DNA from: BJGN01 sp041159865
Lineage (GTDB): Bacteria; Bacteroidota; Bacteroidia; Chitinophagales; Saprospiraceae
Assembly: GCA_041159865.1 (NCBI GenBank)
Contig: JBEAXK010000069.1
Location: 1-41,763, forward strand
Direction of reading: 5' to 3'
Length of the DNA stretch: 41,763 bases
The notes below the pieces were generated by a model. The model ran no database searches. It had not been told where the DNA came from and saw only the letters and a program-made list of their open reading frames with translations. Positions within the stretch are counted from its first letter, which is position 1. Each line of letters begins with the position of its first letter. Below are positions 18,006-26,674 of the stretch, piece after piece. A program made the position numbers and the translations under genes.

Positions 18006-18740
18006 TTAGGAACGAATGCGGTATTGCAAAACAAATCGGGTAATCCATAAAAAAAGGACAATCACCGATAAAAAATAAATGAGGTCACGGGTATCGGGTG
18101 CCCCTTTACTCAAAGCATGATAGTGATAATCCATGCCAAATTGTTGTACTAAGGCATCCCATTTTCCAAAAAACAGGGGTAAACTGGAGAGGAAATAAAA
18201 CCCATAAAAAAATAAAAAGCACCCGGAAACAGCAATTACAAAGGCAACAATCTGATTTTCCGTCAAGGAAGATGCTAGCATTCCAATTGAAGAAAAAGCA
18301 CTTCCCAGAAGTATAAGTCCTAGGTAAGACCCCAAGATTGCGCCACTATCCAGATTACCCAGAGGAGATCCCAAATTATAAATCGTCAGGTAATAAAACA
18401 GAGTTGGTACCAAAGCCAGAAAAATAAGTGTAACAGCGGCTAAAAATTTTCCTGCTATAAGTCCTAATTCGTCAATTGGTTTTGTGAGTAATAAGGCAAG
18501 AGTACCGAGTTGTCTTTCTTCCGCGAGAAGCCTCATTGTAATAGCGGGAACTAAAAATAAAAACAGAGATGGAGCCATTTCAAAAAACGGCTCAAGGGAA
18601 GCAAAATTGGACTCTAACAGGCTGGTTTCTGGAAATACAAACAAAAATAACCCCATTACCGTTAAGAAAACACCCAAAACGAGGTATCCGGTAAGGTTAT
18701 TAAAAAATGTTGTTAATTCTTTTTTATAAATCACCCACAT
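18006..18740 (-). CDS. gldF: Gliding motility ABC transporter permease GldF
   Basis: A 244-residue ABC-2 type permease with six predicted membrane helices, beginning 'MWVIYKKELTTFFNNLTGYLVLGVFL', of which 'YKKELTTFFNNLTGY' is the family hallmark. It carries the conserved 'PAITMRLLAEERQLGTLALLL' loop (about 66-86) and 'TKPIDELGLIAGKF' (86-99). It forms the membrane channel of the GldA/F/G transporter. It lies 11 bp from both the gene before it and gldG after it, so it is translated from one operon. Confidence 0.95.
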   Translation of the reverse strand: MWVIYKKELTTFFNNLTGYLVLGVFLTVMGLFLFVFPETSLLESNFASLEPFFEMAPSLFLFLVPAITMRLLAEERQLGTLALLLTKPIDELGLIAGKFLAAVTLIFLALVPTLFYYLTIYNLGSPLGNLDSGAILGSYLGLILLGSAFSSIGMLASSLTENQIVAFVIAVSGCFLFFYGFYFLSSLPLFFGKWDALVQQFGMDYHYHALSKGAPDTRDLIYFLSVIVLFLWITRFVLQYRIRS

Positions 18741-18751
18741 GGAAATGAATC

Positions 18752-19411
18752 TTATTTTTGAATAATAAAAGGATATCTACTGTTAAAAACAATACATGCC
18801 CGGGTTAACTTTTCTTCATATTCCTCATCGGATGCCAGATTAAGCGCCCGTAAAATCTCTTTATCTTTTTCCATCCATTTCTCTAGTTTTAAGGGGTCAT
18901 GGATCAAAATCTGGTCATCGTTTAAATTAAAAATTCTTTTTTCCAGTGTAGTCGTGTTTCTTTTAACCACTCCCTTACGGAAAACCGTACCTGTCAATGG
19001 ATTATAAGCTTTCATTGGAATCAATTCCTGATTTTCCTTTTCATAGGAAAAAGTATTGATCAATCCTCTTACCGTAAGTTCGGCAAACAAAGTTAAAGGT
19101 CTCCCACAACTGTCAGGGGATATTCTGATGTAAGGAACTCCCTTTAAGGTAAATCCCCAGATAGAATCCTGCAGGTTATGGTCAGGTTTACCTTTTTTAT
19201 ATATTTTTTCGACCTGATAACATTTTAATTTGGCGTTATAGGTCCATATGCCTTCATACTCTCTCCATAAATGAGAAGGAGCATCCTTTTTAAATTCGCC
19301 GATATGATGATAAAGACCGTCGGTAAGCTTTAACTCTTGCGTTAAAGGGCGTTGGCAAAAAGAAATGGTTATGGTGCCAAAGAACAATAGAGAAAGAAAA
19401 GTTTTTTTCAT
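18752..19411 (-). CDS. Secreted protein of unknown function inside the gld operon
   Basis: A 219-residue protein with a Sec signal peptide (1-19, 'ITISFCQ'). The mature part has no recognised catalytic motif. Aromatic-rich beta segments ('HLWREYEGIWTYNAKL', 'SIWGFTLKGVPYIRIS') recall Bacteroidota secreted proteins built around a W-G-x-x-x-x-x-x-Y-I pattern. The C-terminal 50 residues are charged and helical. It starts 5 bp after gldA ends and stops 11 bp before gldF starts, so it is tightly coupled to both. It is not part of the well-known GldA/F/G set, and an accessory role is inference. Confidence 0.7.
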   Translation of the reverse strand: MKKTFLSLLFFGTITISFCQRPLTQELKLTDGLYHHIGEFKKDAPSHLWREYEGIWTYNAKLKCYQVEKIYKKGKPDHNLQDSIWGFTLKGVPYIRISPDSCGRPLTLFAELTVRGLINTFSYEKENQELIPMKAYNPLTGTVFRKGVVKRNTTTLEKRIFNLNDDQILIHDPLKLEKWMEKDKEILRALNLASDEEYEEKLTRACIVFNSRYPFIIQK

Positions 19412-19416
19412 AAATA

Positions 19417-20325
19417 TCAGGCTCCGGTTAGTTTTTGAAATATTTCTTCCACACTGCGTCTATCTTGTTGCATACCTATAATAACAGCATTATCTTGAAC
19501 TGCTTGCCTGAAAATTAACGACCTGACATCCACTCCAGGTGAGGTTATAACCTGAATCGTTTCCTTATTGAGCGAATGAATACGCTGGACATTCTTTATT
19601 TTTTTAAAATTTTCAGAAGAAAAAGGGCCTTCAAAAGTTACAGTAGTAATCCATTCGCCTTGAAGGGTAGCCTGGAGGTTTTGAAGGGTGTCATTAGCCT
19701 GAATCTGGCCATTTTTAATAATTAGAACACGGTCACAAAGGGCTGTCACCTCTTGCATAATGTGCGTTGAAAAAATCAATGTTTTTTCTTTTCCTAAATC
19801 TTTAATCAAAGCTCTGATTTCAATCAACTGATTTGGATCAAGACCAGTAGTAGGCTCATCTAAAATAAGGACTTGTGGATCATGAATAATGGCTTGTGCC
19901 AGTCCGACTCTTTGTTTGTATCCTTTGGATAACTCCCCTATCTTTTTGTGTTTTTCAGGCGTAAGTCCAATCAATTCAATCACCTCTGAGACTCTGGCAG
20001 TGATATTTTTAATTTCATAAAAGCCAGCTACAAAGTGAAGATATTCTTTGATATACATATCTCCATAAAGTGGATTATTTTCTGGAAGGTATCCAATAAG
20101 CCGTCTGATTTCTTTTGGAAATTCCTGTACATCTAAACCACCAATTTCTACAAATCCTTTAGTTGGTGGTAAATATCCAGTCAGAATCTTCATAGTGGTA
20201 CTTTTTCCAGCGCCATTAGGACCTAAAAAACCAAGAATTTGACCTTTTTCAACCTGAAAACTGAGATTGTCAATGGCTTTTTGTTCCCCATATATTTTGG
20301 TGAGACCATCCACCCTAACTGACAT
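19417..20325 (-). CDS. gldA: Gliding motility ABC transporter ATP-binding subunit GldA
   Basis: A 302-residue ABC ATPase. Walker A is GPNGAGKST (35-43), the signature is LSKGYKQR (132-139), Walker B is VLILDEPTTGLDP (152-164) and the switch His is in 'FSTHIMQEV'. The C-terminal 90 residues form the typical extension of drug/gliding-type ABC-2 ATPases. It powers the GldF/GldG transporter. It is the first gene of the run gldA - unknown - gldF - gldG - DUF4340 and is divergent from the dipeptide epimerase gene across a 113-bp gap. It is called gldA rather than a generic ABC-2 ATPase because of the gldF/gldG genes beside it. Confidence 0.93.
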   Translation of the reverse strand: MSVRVDGLTKIYGEQKAIDNLSFQVEKGQILGFLGPNGAGKSTTMKILTGYLPPTKGFVEIGGLDVQEFPKEIRRLIGYLPENNPLYGDMYIKEYLHFVAGFYEIKNITARVSEVIELIGLTPEKHKKIGELSKGYKQRVGLAQAIIHDPQVLILDEPTTGLDPNQLIEIRALIKDLGKEKTLIFSTHIMQEVTALCDRVLIIKNGQIQANDTLQNLQATLQGEWITTVTFEGPFSSENFKKIKNVQRIHSLNKETIQVITSPGVDVRSLIFRQAVQDNAVIIGMQQDRRSVEEIFQKLTGA

Positions 20326-20438
20326 AATTTATTTTTTAGTATTAAGAACGTAAATTTAACAAATTTTGAAATGGATTTATTGCAGGTTTTAACATACCTT
20401 GAACTAAATTTTCTGACAGAATATAAATGTAGTCTTTT

Positions 20439-21539
20439 ATGAATCATAGCATCAAGCACATTCGCATTTTTAAAATGAATATTCCATTAAAATATCCTTT
20501 TGTTATTTCTTTGGAAACCATTACTTCTGCTCAGAATGTCCTGGTTAGATTGGAAACACATTCTGGGTTATTTGGTTATGGAGAATGCAGCCCTTATGAG
20601 AAGATTCATCATGAAACGCAAGATTCCTGCTTGCATTTTGCTAAACAAATAGCACCTAAGCTTATGGGTGTAAATCCCTGGGATATTATTTCCTGGCAAA
20701 AGGCGATAAATGATCATCTGGAAGGGCAAAACTGCATAAAAAGTGCCTTTGATATGGCCTTATATGATTTGTCAGCTCAGATAGCAGGTTTGCCTCTTTA
20801 TGCTTACCTGGGAGGAAATAATAGAAAGTTAATGTTCACAGACATGACTGTTGGAATTGATAGTCCCGAAAATATGGCTACAGAAGCCAAAAAATACGTT
20901 GAAGATTCATTTCCCGCCATAAAAATTAAACTTGGAACCAATTTCCATGACGATGTACAAAGAGTAAAATCGGTGAGAGAAGCGATAGGAAAAGATATTC
21001 CTCTTCGCATTGATGCCAATCAAGGTTGGGATGTCCAAACAGCATTGGAAATATTGAAGGAAATCGTTCCTTTTGGGGTTGAATATTGTGAGCAACCTGT
21101 CAAAGCTACCCTTTTTAAAGATATGGCACATTTGCATCAGGAAAGTCCAATTCCCATTATGGCCGATGAAAGTCTTTTTGACCCTAATGATGCCCTTGAA
21201 TTAATACGTCAAAATGCTTGCAGTGGCTTTAATATAAAAATTTCAAAGGCCGGTGGGATACGTTCCGCTCAGCTTTCTGCCCTTTTTGCTGAAACGGCAG
21301 GAATGAAATGTCAGGTGGGTTGTTTTTCTGAGAGTAGGCTGGGCATCACAGCATTAGCCCATTTTGCACTTGCTCATGATGCTATTGTGAACTTCGATAT
21401 GGATAGTCCGTTTATGTTGAGCCAGGATCCTATAGAGGGAGGAATTTCTTATACCCCAGAAAAACAAATAATAATGAATAATGAAATTGGTATTGGGTGT
21501 AAACCAAATTTAGACGCAGCTTGCTTTCAAGAGGTTTGA
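20439..21539 (+). CDS. Dipeptide epimerase (L-Ala-D/L-Glu epimerase-like), enolase superfamily
   Basis: A 366-residue member of the mandelate racemase/muconate lactonizing enzyme group. The N-terminal capping domain (1-125) is followed by a TIM barrel with catalytic KIK (K162, K164), metal ligands D192 (IDANQ), E218 (CEQP) and D243 (ADES), and the second catalytic lysine K267 (NIKIS). A 'DMDSPF' motif near residue 320 fits the DxD that holds the dipeptide amino group in L-Ala-D/L-Glu epimerases. It probably epimerises dipeptides from murein recycling; substrate range cannot be fixed by sequence alone. Its last codons are part of a large hairpin that also serves as terminator. Confidence 0.9.
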   Translation: MNHSIKHIRIFKMNIPLKYPFVISLETITSAQNVLVRLETHSGLFGYGECSPYEKIHHETQDSCLHFAKQIAPKLMGVNPWDIISWQKAINDHLEGQNCIKSAFDMALYDLSAQIAGLPLYAYLGGNNRKLMFTDMTVGIDSPENMATEAKKYVEDSFPAIKIKLGTNFHDDVQRVKSVREAIGKDIPLRIDANQGWDVQTALEILKEIVPFGVEYCEQPVKATLFKDMAHLHQESPIPIMADESLFDPNDALELIRQNACSGFNIKISKAGGIRSAQLSALFAETAGMKCQVGCFSESRLGITALAHFALAHDAIVNFDMDSPFMLSQDPIEGGISYTPEKQIIMNNEIGIGCKPNLDAACFQEV

Positions 21540-21566
21540 TTTTTCGTCGAAAGTCAAGCTGCGTCT
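21512..21566. terminator. Bidirectional terminator hairpin overlapping the epimerase C-terminal codons
   Basis: 21512-21528 (AGACGCAGCTTGCTTTC) pairs with 21549-21566 (GAAAGTCAAGCTGCGTCT): a 12-bp stem, one bulged base and 5 more pairs, with a 20-base loop containing a T run. It lies between convergent genes, and its left arm is inside the epimerase coding sequence. Confidence 0.7.
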
Positions 21567-21575
21567 TAAAGAAAG

Positions 21576-21896
21576 TTAAGGAACTAAGTTTCGAACAACA
21601 GATTTGCTGAGTACTTTAGCTGTTTTGCAAACAATTAATATTTTTTCATGATTCAACTGATAAGAATTTTTACCCTTACCTTCGTAGTTAAGCTTTACGG
21701 CTCCCACTTGATGTAATAATTCTAATTGCCTGTATAGAAAATCTTCTTGCCAGCCCGTTCGAATTAATAAATCAATACCATTTATGGACTCGTAAGACTC
21801 CATAATTTTAATGAGTATTCTGCTTTCGGGAAGGTATAAAACCTCCAGCAGTCTGGTCGCTTTGGCAAGCGAGCTTTTGTTTAGTGTGTTTTCCAT
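21576..21896 (-). CDS. Small winged-helix DNA-binding protein (ArsR-like)
   Basis: A 106-residue protein starting at the ATG at 21896; a TTG 12 bases upstream is really part of its ribosome-binding site (TTGGAG, 6 bases before ATG). Residues about 15-85 fit a winged-helix fold: 'LPESRILIKIMESYESINGIDLLIRTGWQEDFLYRQLELLHQVGAVKL' (first part 'LPESRILIKIMES'; recognition region 'DFLYRQLELLHQVGAV'), then a wing ('NYEGKGKNSYQLN'). The pattern is that of ArsR/MarR-type regulators, without metal-binding cysteines. Inverted repeats upstream may be its operator. Target genes are unknown. Confidence 0.7.
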   Translation of the reverse strand: MENTLNKSSLAKATRLLEVLYLPESRILIKIMESYESINGIDLLIRTGWQEDFLYRQLELLHQVGAVKLNYEGKGKNSYQLNHEKILIVCKTAKVLSKSVVRNLVP

Positions 21897-21921
21897 AGTG
21901 TTCTCCAAGTGTCAAAAAAGA

Positions 21922-21959
21922 GGTAATCAACAAGGAAATAAATTATTATATTGATTACC
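21922..21959. promoter_or_regulatory. Inverted repeat GGTAATCAA-N20-TTGATTACC
   Basis: Two perfect 9-base arms (21922-21930 and 21951-21959) separated by 20 bases, starting 26 bases upstream of the winged-helix start codon. It could be an operator for the product of that gene or a leader hairpin. Confidence 0.45.
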
Positions 21960-21963
21960 AAAC

Positions 21964-21978
21964 TATTAAAGTTTAATA
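21964..21978. promoter_or_regulatory. Palindrome TATTAAA-G-TTTAATA
   Basis: A perfect 7-1-7 palindrome five bases beyond the previous inverted repeat. In such AT-rich DNA chance is a real possibility, but its place next to a regulator gene makes it a candidate second operator. Confidence 0.3.
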
Positions 21979-22311
21979 AAAAATACTATTTTATTTTCTA
22001 AAACAAAGAAAATAATAAGATGCGAAAAATCATAAGATTCTGTCAATTATATTTAAAAAAAAAATAATATTGTTGAAAGAGATAATTCTTAATAGAACTA
22101 ATCAATAAATTGAAATTCAATAATATATATGTTAAATATAAATATTATACAATAAAATGATAGCTTGCATTTACTCTAAATGAATGCATTAACTGTATGA
22201 GGATCAGCAATCTTATTTGTGGTATCACAATCATCAATCACATGAGAATTTATTTCCGTGCCAGGAACGATTTTTGAAGTAATTACATTAACTTTAAAAA
22301 AATACATCATC

Positions 22312-22872
22312 ATGAAAAATTTTAGTGTGTTATTTACCTTAATCCTTTCATCAAATATCGCGTTGAACGGACAAATTTATGATGGAACTTGTGCATTTAC
22401 ATTTTACAAGGCTAAGCCTGAATTAACCTTGTTAAAAGGTACTTCGAGTCCCGCTTCACATCCTGATTTCGATTGGTTTGAACCGGAAACATTTGCACCC
22501 TCTGCAGGTACCGGATATGAATATCCTTCATATCGAGTATTTTCCCTCAGTGGTGCTATCATGAAATCCAATGTTGAAGTACTCTCCATTTCTACGGATG
22601 GTTTATCAGAAAGGAAGATTGGAACTATCATTCAAAATGAAGTGGTAAAAGGATTACGGGTAAGTACAGTTCAGACCCTGAAACCGATTTCCTTTCCTTT
22701 ATCTGGTGTGAAAGATATTAAACTCTATGTGGGTATTCCTGACGACTTTGCGAAAAATTCTCTGGGAATGATCATAAATTTAAAGGCAAAAATCAGGCTT
22801 GATGGAAAAACCATCCAGGAGGTTAATTTAAAACTTCAGCTTAACCCTGCGAGTGGTGGTACGGGGATATGA
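22312..22872 (+). CDS. Secreted protein of unknown function
   Basis: A 186-residue protein starting at ATG 22312 with a clear Sec signal peptide (1-20, 'SSNIALNGQ'). A start 54 bases upstream would put 18 residues before the signal peptide and was rejected. The mature part is beta-rich with no recognised motif ('YRVFSLSGAIMKSNVEV', 'DIKLYVGIPDDFAKNS') and ends 'GGTGI'. No sorting domain. It is followed by a strong hairpin terminator, and appears to be a single-gene unit after a long AT-rich leader. Confidence 0.7.
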   Translation: MKNFSVLFTLILSSNIALNGQIYDGTCAFTFYKAKPELTLLKGTSSPASHPDFDWFEPETFAPSAGTGYEYPSYRVFSLSGAIMKSNVEVLSISTDGLSERKIGTIIQNEVVKGLRVSTVQTLKPISFPLSGVKDIKLYVGIPDDFAKNSLGMIINLKAKIRLDGKTIQEVNLKLQLNPASGGTGI

Positions 22873-22876
22873 GAAA

Positions 22877-22920
22877 AAAAGTCTTCCCTCCATTTAAAAC
22901 AAAGAGGAGGGAAGACTTTT
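22877..22920. terminator. Bidirectional terminator between convergent genes
   Basis: A perfect 15-bp stem (22877-22891 AAAAGTCTTCCCTCC with 22906-22920 GGAGGGAAGACTTTT) and a 14-base loop. A/T runs on both sides let it end transcription of the secreted-protein gene (+) and of the S9 peptidase gene (-). Confidence 0.9.
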
Positions 22921-22930
22921 GGGGTTTTAA

Positions 22931-25681
22931 TCAATAACCTTTATTTATTCCTTTTTCTATCGCCGGAATTCCCTTTGACATCCAAAGCGGCATAGGTTTA
23001 TTTTGGAGATAATGGTCGAAAAACTGTTGCATTCTTAACTGAAAATCTTTCCGATTTTCCAGCTTTACCGGCCAATGAGGTTCACCATTATAATTGAGCA
23101 TCCAGGCTGGTTTACCTAAACGGCGCATGCCCATATAAAATTCAATACCCTGATACCAGGGAACGGCACCATCGGCATCGTTATGTAATATAAGAACGGG
23201 TGTATTTATTTTATCTAGGAAGAAAAGGGGTGAATTTTCAAAAAACTGCATCGGTTTTTCCCAGAGAGTTCCACCAATTCTCGACTGGGTATGTTCGTAT
23301 TGAAACATACGACTCATACCCGACTCCCATCGTATTCCCCCGTAAGCGGAAAACATATTTACTACAGGCGCTCCAGATTCTGCACACTTAAAGAGATTAG
23401 TCCGAGTCAAAATATACGCTATTTGATAGCCTCCCCAGCTGTGTCCCTGAATACCTATGTTATTTTTGTCCACAAATCCCTTGTCCATTAAGGCAGTAGT
23501 TCCTGAGACAACGGCGTGCAAAGCACTTTCACCAGGATAACCTATTTTATAAGGTATGTCCGGATTGAAAACCAGATATCCTCTGCTGGTATAAAAGGTA
23601 TAGTTTATCTGGCTTCTGCCTGCTACAGGAAGTCTGTGTTCGTATAATCCTTCTGAACTGCGTTCATAAAAATTAACAATCATAGGGTACTTTTTAGCCG
23701 GATCGAAATGATCAGGTTTTGCTAATAGTCCACTTAAAACGGTTCCGTCGAGCGAGGTCCATTTTACCAGTTCCATTGTTCCCCAATTGTAGTCAGCTTG
23801 TTGAGGGTTGGCATTTGAAATAACCTTTGTTGTCTTGAAATCAGGGCTAAGGATTAAATCGGGAAAAGTAGTATAATTCTCCTTAGTAAAAAGCCATTTT
23901 TCTGCTTTGGCTGCTTTTTTTACCTGCTGTGTGAATTTAAAAGGGCCTTCCTGAACGATATTTTTATTTCCAGTATGAAGATTAAACCATAAATAACCTT
24001 CCTCATGATTGACCTCCTTATGAAAATGGAAAAGGAAGGGTTTTATTTCGTCAATAGCTATTTCATCGGCCTCATAGCGTATTAGTCTGTGAATAGTGGT
24101 AGATTTTCTTCCACCCGTTAAATTATTGGGAGAAATGCCTCCTTTTGGATCTACTTTCCAGCAATCGTAGCGGTCGTAAAGTAGGACGAAGTCATCATTC
24201 GTTGTCCAACCCGCTACGCCATAAGGAGCGGGGAAATCGGGCGAATCATTTAATTCATCAAAGTATAAATTTTTGTTTTTGCCTGAGAGGTCAAATTTTT
24301 TACCCGTAGCTGTTTCATAAGCACGCCAGGTAGAATCAGGACTATCATACCAATAGATATATTTACCAGCAGGAGAAAGCAGCGGAGTGGTTCGAACCTC
24401 TTTTTCAATCAATGTTGCTTTTCCCGTAAGGGTCGAAATGGCGTAAATATCTTTCGCAACTGGCCCCCCTTCCCAGGTAAATTTTTTCATGTAAGGATCT
24501 TCCGTGTACCCAATCACTACATCAGAGTTAGCGGTAATATTGGTTTTTACTTCAGGAATATCCCTGTTAGCAAGTATATTTTTCTTATTTAAAGAAGGAA
24601 TAAAGACAGCCATGAAGGCACTTTTTTTATCTTGATCGAGACGAACTTTTTGCATCGGATAAATTTGAGCATCTTCCGTTCCCCATACCTCAACCTGAAC
24701 TATTTCTTCTTCCAGTAAATTGGTATCTTTTTGCGGTAGTGGTGGCGCCATACCGAAGAACAGTTTAGACCCATCACGTGAAAATCTTAACTTTTCATGC
24801 ACACTCACTACATATTTTTCGGGTAAAAAACCATCGTTTGGTTTGCAAATCAACTTTGCAGAGTCACTCATTTGCAAAGAAGAATAGAACAAGGACATGG
24901 GCCTTGGGTCCACTTTTACATTTCCAGTATCAAGGACAAAAGCAATTTGTTTTGCTTTCCGGTCAATGGCAATATTATCATATTCACCTTTTCCCCTGTA
25001 AACAGGTCTTAATTTTTTGGTAAGGCCATCGAAAAAGTAAATGCCAGGCAAATAATTTTCATCATCTCCAGTAGAATAAACAACCAATCCGGGTGCTTCC
25101 TCAGCAACTTGAAAAGATTTGGTAAAGGGAATGGTCATAGAAAAAGTATCCGTTGTTGATTGAACAACAAAGCTTGTTCCTGTCTGAAAACTTTCCTTCT
25201 TTTTCTTTCCTTCTGATTTCTCTGTTTCCTTATGGTAGGCAATCCATCCAGCCCATTTTTCAGGTATAGCAAATCTTTTAACTCTTGGAATTTTGGTAAC
25301 ATTCCTGGTGGCTGTTTGAAAAATAAAGAGGGTATCTTTAGGAAGATCTTCAGATTTAACTTTTTTGCGGCGTAAAGAATCAAGGGTTAATTTAGGAACC
25401 TTTACCAGAAAAGCGGCATGACTGTTATCGGAAGTAAAGGTAGCGCGGGAACCTCTTGGAAAAATAAAATTTTCGTCACTTTCAGTTTGATGGATAATGA
25501 GCGTTTCATCTCCCTCTCCCGGAGTCAAGGTGTAAGAAACCCATTTGCCGTCGGCAGAAAATACACTATTGCCTAACGATTTCCAGTGTGCAAAATCACT
25601 GTGTTCTAGTTGTTTCTTCTGTCCGAGAACAGGTTGTAACAAACCTACAAAAAGTAGAAAAAAAAGAAATGGTCGCATCAT
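22931..25681 (-). CDS. S9 family serine peptidase (prolyl oligopeptidase/DPP type)
   Basis: A 916-residue secreted peptidase with signal peptide (1-20, 'LLQPVLGQ'). The N-terminal 600 residues form a beta-propeller-like region with repeated 'FSADGKWVSYT'/'FSRDGSKLFFG' segments. The C-terminal alpha/beta hydrolase has the nucleophile in GHSWGG (S748), a catalytic Asp candidate in 'HNDADGAVPW' (835-837) and His in 'GEPHWP' (H869). It cleaves short peptides, probably in the periplasm; specificity cannot be told. The start has two adjacent ATGs (25681 and 25678). It ends just before the shared bidirectional terminator. Confidence 0.92.
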   Translation of the reverse strand: MMRPFLFFLLFVGLLQPVLGQKKQLEHSDFAHWKSLGNSVFSADGKWVSYTLTPGEGDETLIIHQTESDENFIFPRGSRATFTSDNSHAAFLVKVPKLTLDSLRRKKVKSEDLPKDTLFIFQTATRNVTKIPRVKRFAIPEKWAGWIAYHKETEKSEGKKKKESFQTGTSFVVQSTTDTFSMTIPFTKSFQVAEEAPGLVVYSTGDDENYLPGIYFFDGLTKKLRPVYRGKGEYDNIAIDRKAKQIAFVLDTGNVKVDPRPMSLFYSSLQMSDSAKLICKPNDGFLPEKYVVSVHEKLRFSRDGSKLFFGMAPPLPQKDTNLLEEEIVQVEVWGTEDAQIYPMQKVRLDQDKKSAFMAVFIPSLNKKNILANRDIPEVKTNITANSDVVIGYTEDPYMKKFTWEGGPVAKDIYAISTLTGKATLIEKEVRTTPLLSPAGKYIYWYDSPDSTWRAYETATGKKFDLSGKNKNLYFDELNDSPDFPAPYGVAGWTTNDDFVLLYDRYDCWKVDPKGGISPNNLTGGRKSTTIHRLIRYEADEIAIDEIKPFLFHFHKEVNHEEGYLWFNLHTGNKNIVQEGPFKFTQQVKKAAKAEKWLFTKENYTTFPDLILSPDFKTTKVISNANPQQADYNWGTMELVKWTSLDGTVLSGLLAKPDHFDPAKKYPMIVNFYERSSEGLYEHRLPVAGRSQINYTFYTSRGYLVFNPDIPYKIGYPGESALHAVVSGTTALMDKGFVDKNNIGIQGHSWGGYQIAYILTRTNLFKCAESGAPVVNMFSAYGGIRWESGMSRMFQYEHTQSRIGGTLWEKPMQFFENSPLFFLDKINTPVLILHNDADGAVPWYQGIEFYMGMRRLGKPAWMLNYNGEPHWPVKLENRKDFQLRMQQFFDHYLQNKPMPLWMSKGIPAIEKGINKGY

Positions 25682-25741
25682 TTTAAAGAATTTTCAACTA
25701 AAATACAATATTTAACCGGTATGAGATAACATTTGAATTTT

Positions 25742-26206
25742 TCAAACCTTTCCAAATAACTTTATAGCTGCATCTCGTCTAAAATCGAAAATTTCTTCTA
25801 TTTTATCTTCCACAAAGAGGCTATTGGCAATCGTTCCCAGTATGCCCATACCCACTCGATAGTGCAGGGTATCTATCATTAAAACCCCTGCTTCATGCTC
25901 AACGAAGGTATGTTGGTGATGCCATAAGTCATAAGGACCTATCAATTGTTTGTCGATAAAGGTGTAAGGTTTTTCAACATGGATAATTTCAGTAACCCAA
26001 TAAAGGGGGATACCAAGAATGGGGCGAACTTCATGTTCGATTAGCATGCCTGGAAATATTTTTTGGCCATTCAGTTTCGAAATCATCCGAAAACCTGCGT
26101 TTTCTGGCGTCATTTTATTTAGATTATCAGGAACGGAGAAGAAATCCCAAAGCTCCTCTAATTTTACAGGCAAAATTAATTCCCATTGTTTTTTCTTTAT
26201 TTTCAT
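25742..26206 (-). CDS. SRPBCC (START-like) ligand-binding family protein
   Basis: A 154-residue protein starting at ATG 26206; a TTG 21 bases upstream is less likely. The fold marks of the SRPBCC/polyketide-cyclase-like family are visible: 'LILPVKLEELWDFFSVPDNLNKMTPE' (core 'VKLEELWDFFSVPDNL') at the start, 'YDLWHHQHTFVEHEAGVLMIDTLHYRV' in the middle (core 'WHHQHTFVE') and a long C-terminal helix ('KIEEIFDFRRDAAIKLFG'). These proteins bind hydrophobic ligands in a cavity; the ligand here is unknown. Homologues are often annotated as 'cell division inhibitor', a name without support here. Confidence 0.8.
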   Translation of the reverse strand: MKIKKKQWELILPVKLEELWDFFSVPDNLNKMTPENAGFRMISKLNGQKIFPGMLIEHEVRPILGIPLYWVTEIIHVEKPYTFIDKQLIGPYDLWHHQHTFVEHEAGVLMIDTLHYRVGMGILGTIANSLFVEDKIEEIFDFRRDAAIKLFGKV

Positions 26207-26307
26207 CTTGTTTTGACGACTTAACAAGGAATTAATTATTTAGTTGGGAGAATTACGCGATTTTTCAGCCCGTAATCCATTATCTTTACAACTTAAATAA
26301 CTAAAAA

Positions 26308-26667
26308 ATGTCCGTAGTAGATGAATTTAACGATTACAGATCGTTGATGAATGATAAAATATTATCTGTTGATAATAAGGTGATTAAACGATTTTGGAGC
26401 CTTGATAATCAAGCCTATCAATCTGGCGCGCTGGATACAAAAACCAAAGAATTACTCGGTTTAGTTTCTTCGATGGTGCTTCGATGTGACGACTGTATCA
26501 AATATCACTTGGGTACCTGTTTTGAATTAGGCGTTACCAAAGAAGAACTCTTTGAAGTGTTTTCTATAGCCAATCTGGTTGGTGGATCCATTTGTATTCC
26601 ACACACCCGAAGAGCAGTAGAATATTGGGAAGCACTCGAAAATAATAAACCATCGGAAGAAGTATAA
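26308..26667 (+). CDS. Carboxymuconolactone decarboxylase (AhpD-like) family protein
   Basis: A 119-residue all-helical protein of the CMD family, with the AhpD-like active-site motif CDDCIKYH (C60, C63, H67) and 'GVTKEELFEVFSIANLVGG' after it. The CxxC-x3-H set suggests a peroxidase-linked disulfide reductase type activity rather than a true decarboxylase. It ends 7 bp before the helicase start and probably shares its mRNA, though a functional link is unclear. Confidence 0.88.
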   Translation: MSVVDEFNDYRSLMNDKILSVDNKVIKRFWSLDNQAYQSGALDTKTKELLGLVSSMVLRCDDCIKYHLGTCFELGVTKEELFEVFSIANLVGGSICIPHTRRAVEYWEALENNKPSEEV

Positions 26668-26674
26668 AGAATAA

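Larger units (their letters stand above)
21897..22311. other. AT-rich intergenic region with inverted repeats
   Basis: About 415 bp without a credible gene, between divergent genes. It holds two perfect inverted repeats near the winged-helix gene (listed separately). The stretch from about 21980 to 22200 is very AT-rich and shows no convincing ORF, RNA gene or repeat. It must contain promoters for both flanking genes, but no clean TTG/TAnnTTTG pair was found. Confidence 0.6.

Noticed and set aside
17995..18048. 18-residue N-terminal extension of GldG
   Set aside because: It overlaps the end of gldF, and the standard GldG start (membrane helix after 'MRYKQ') is at 17994.
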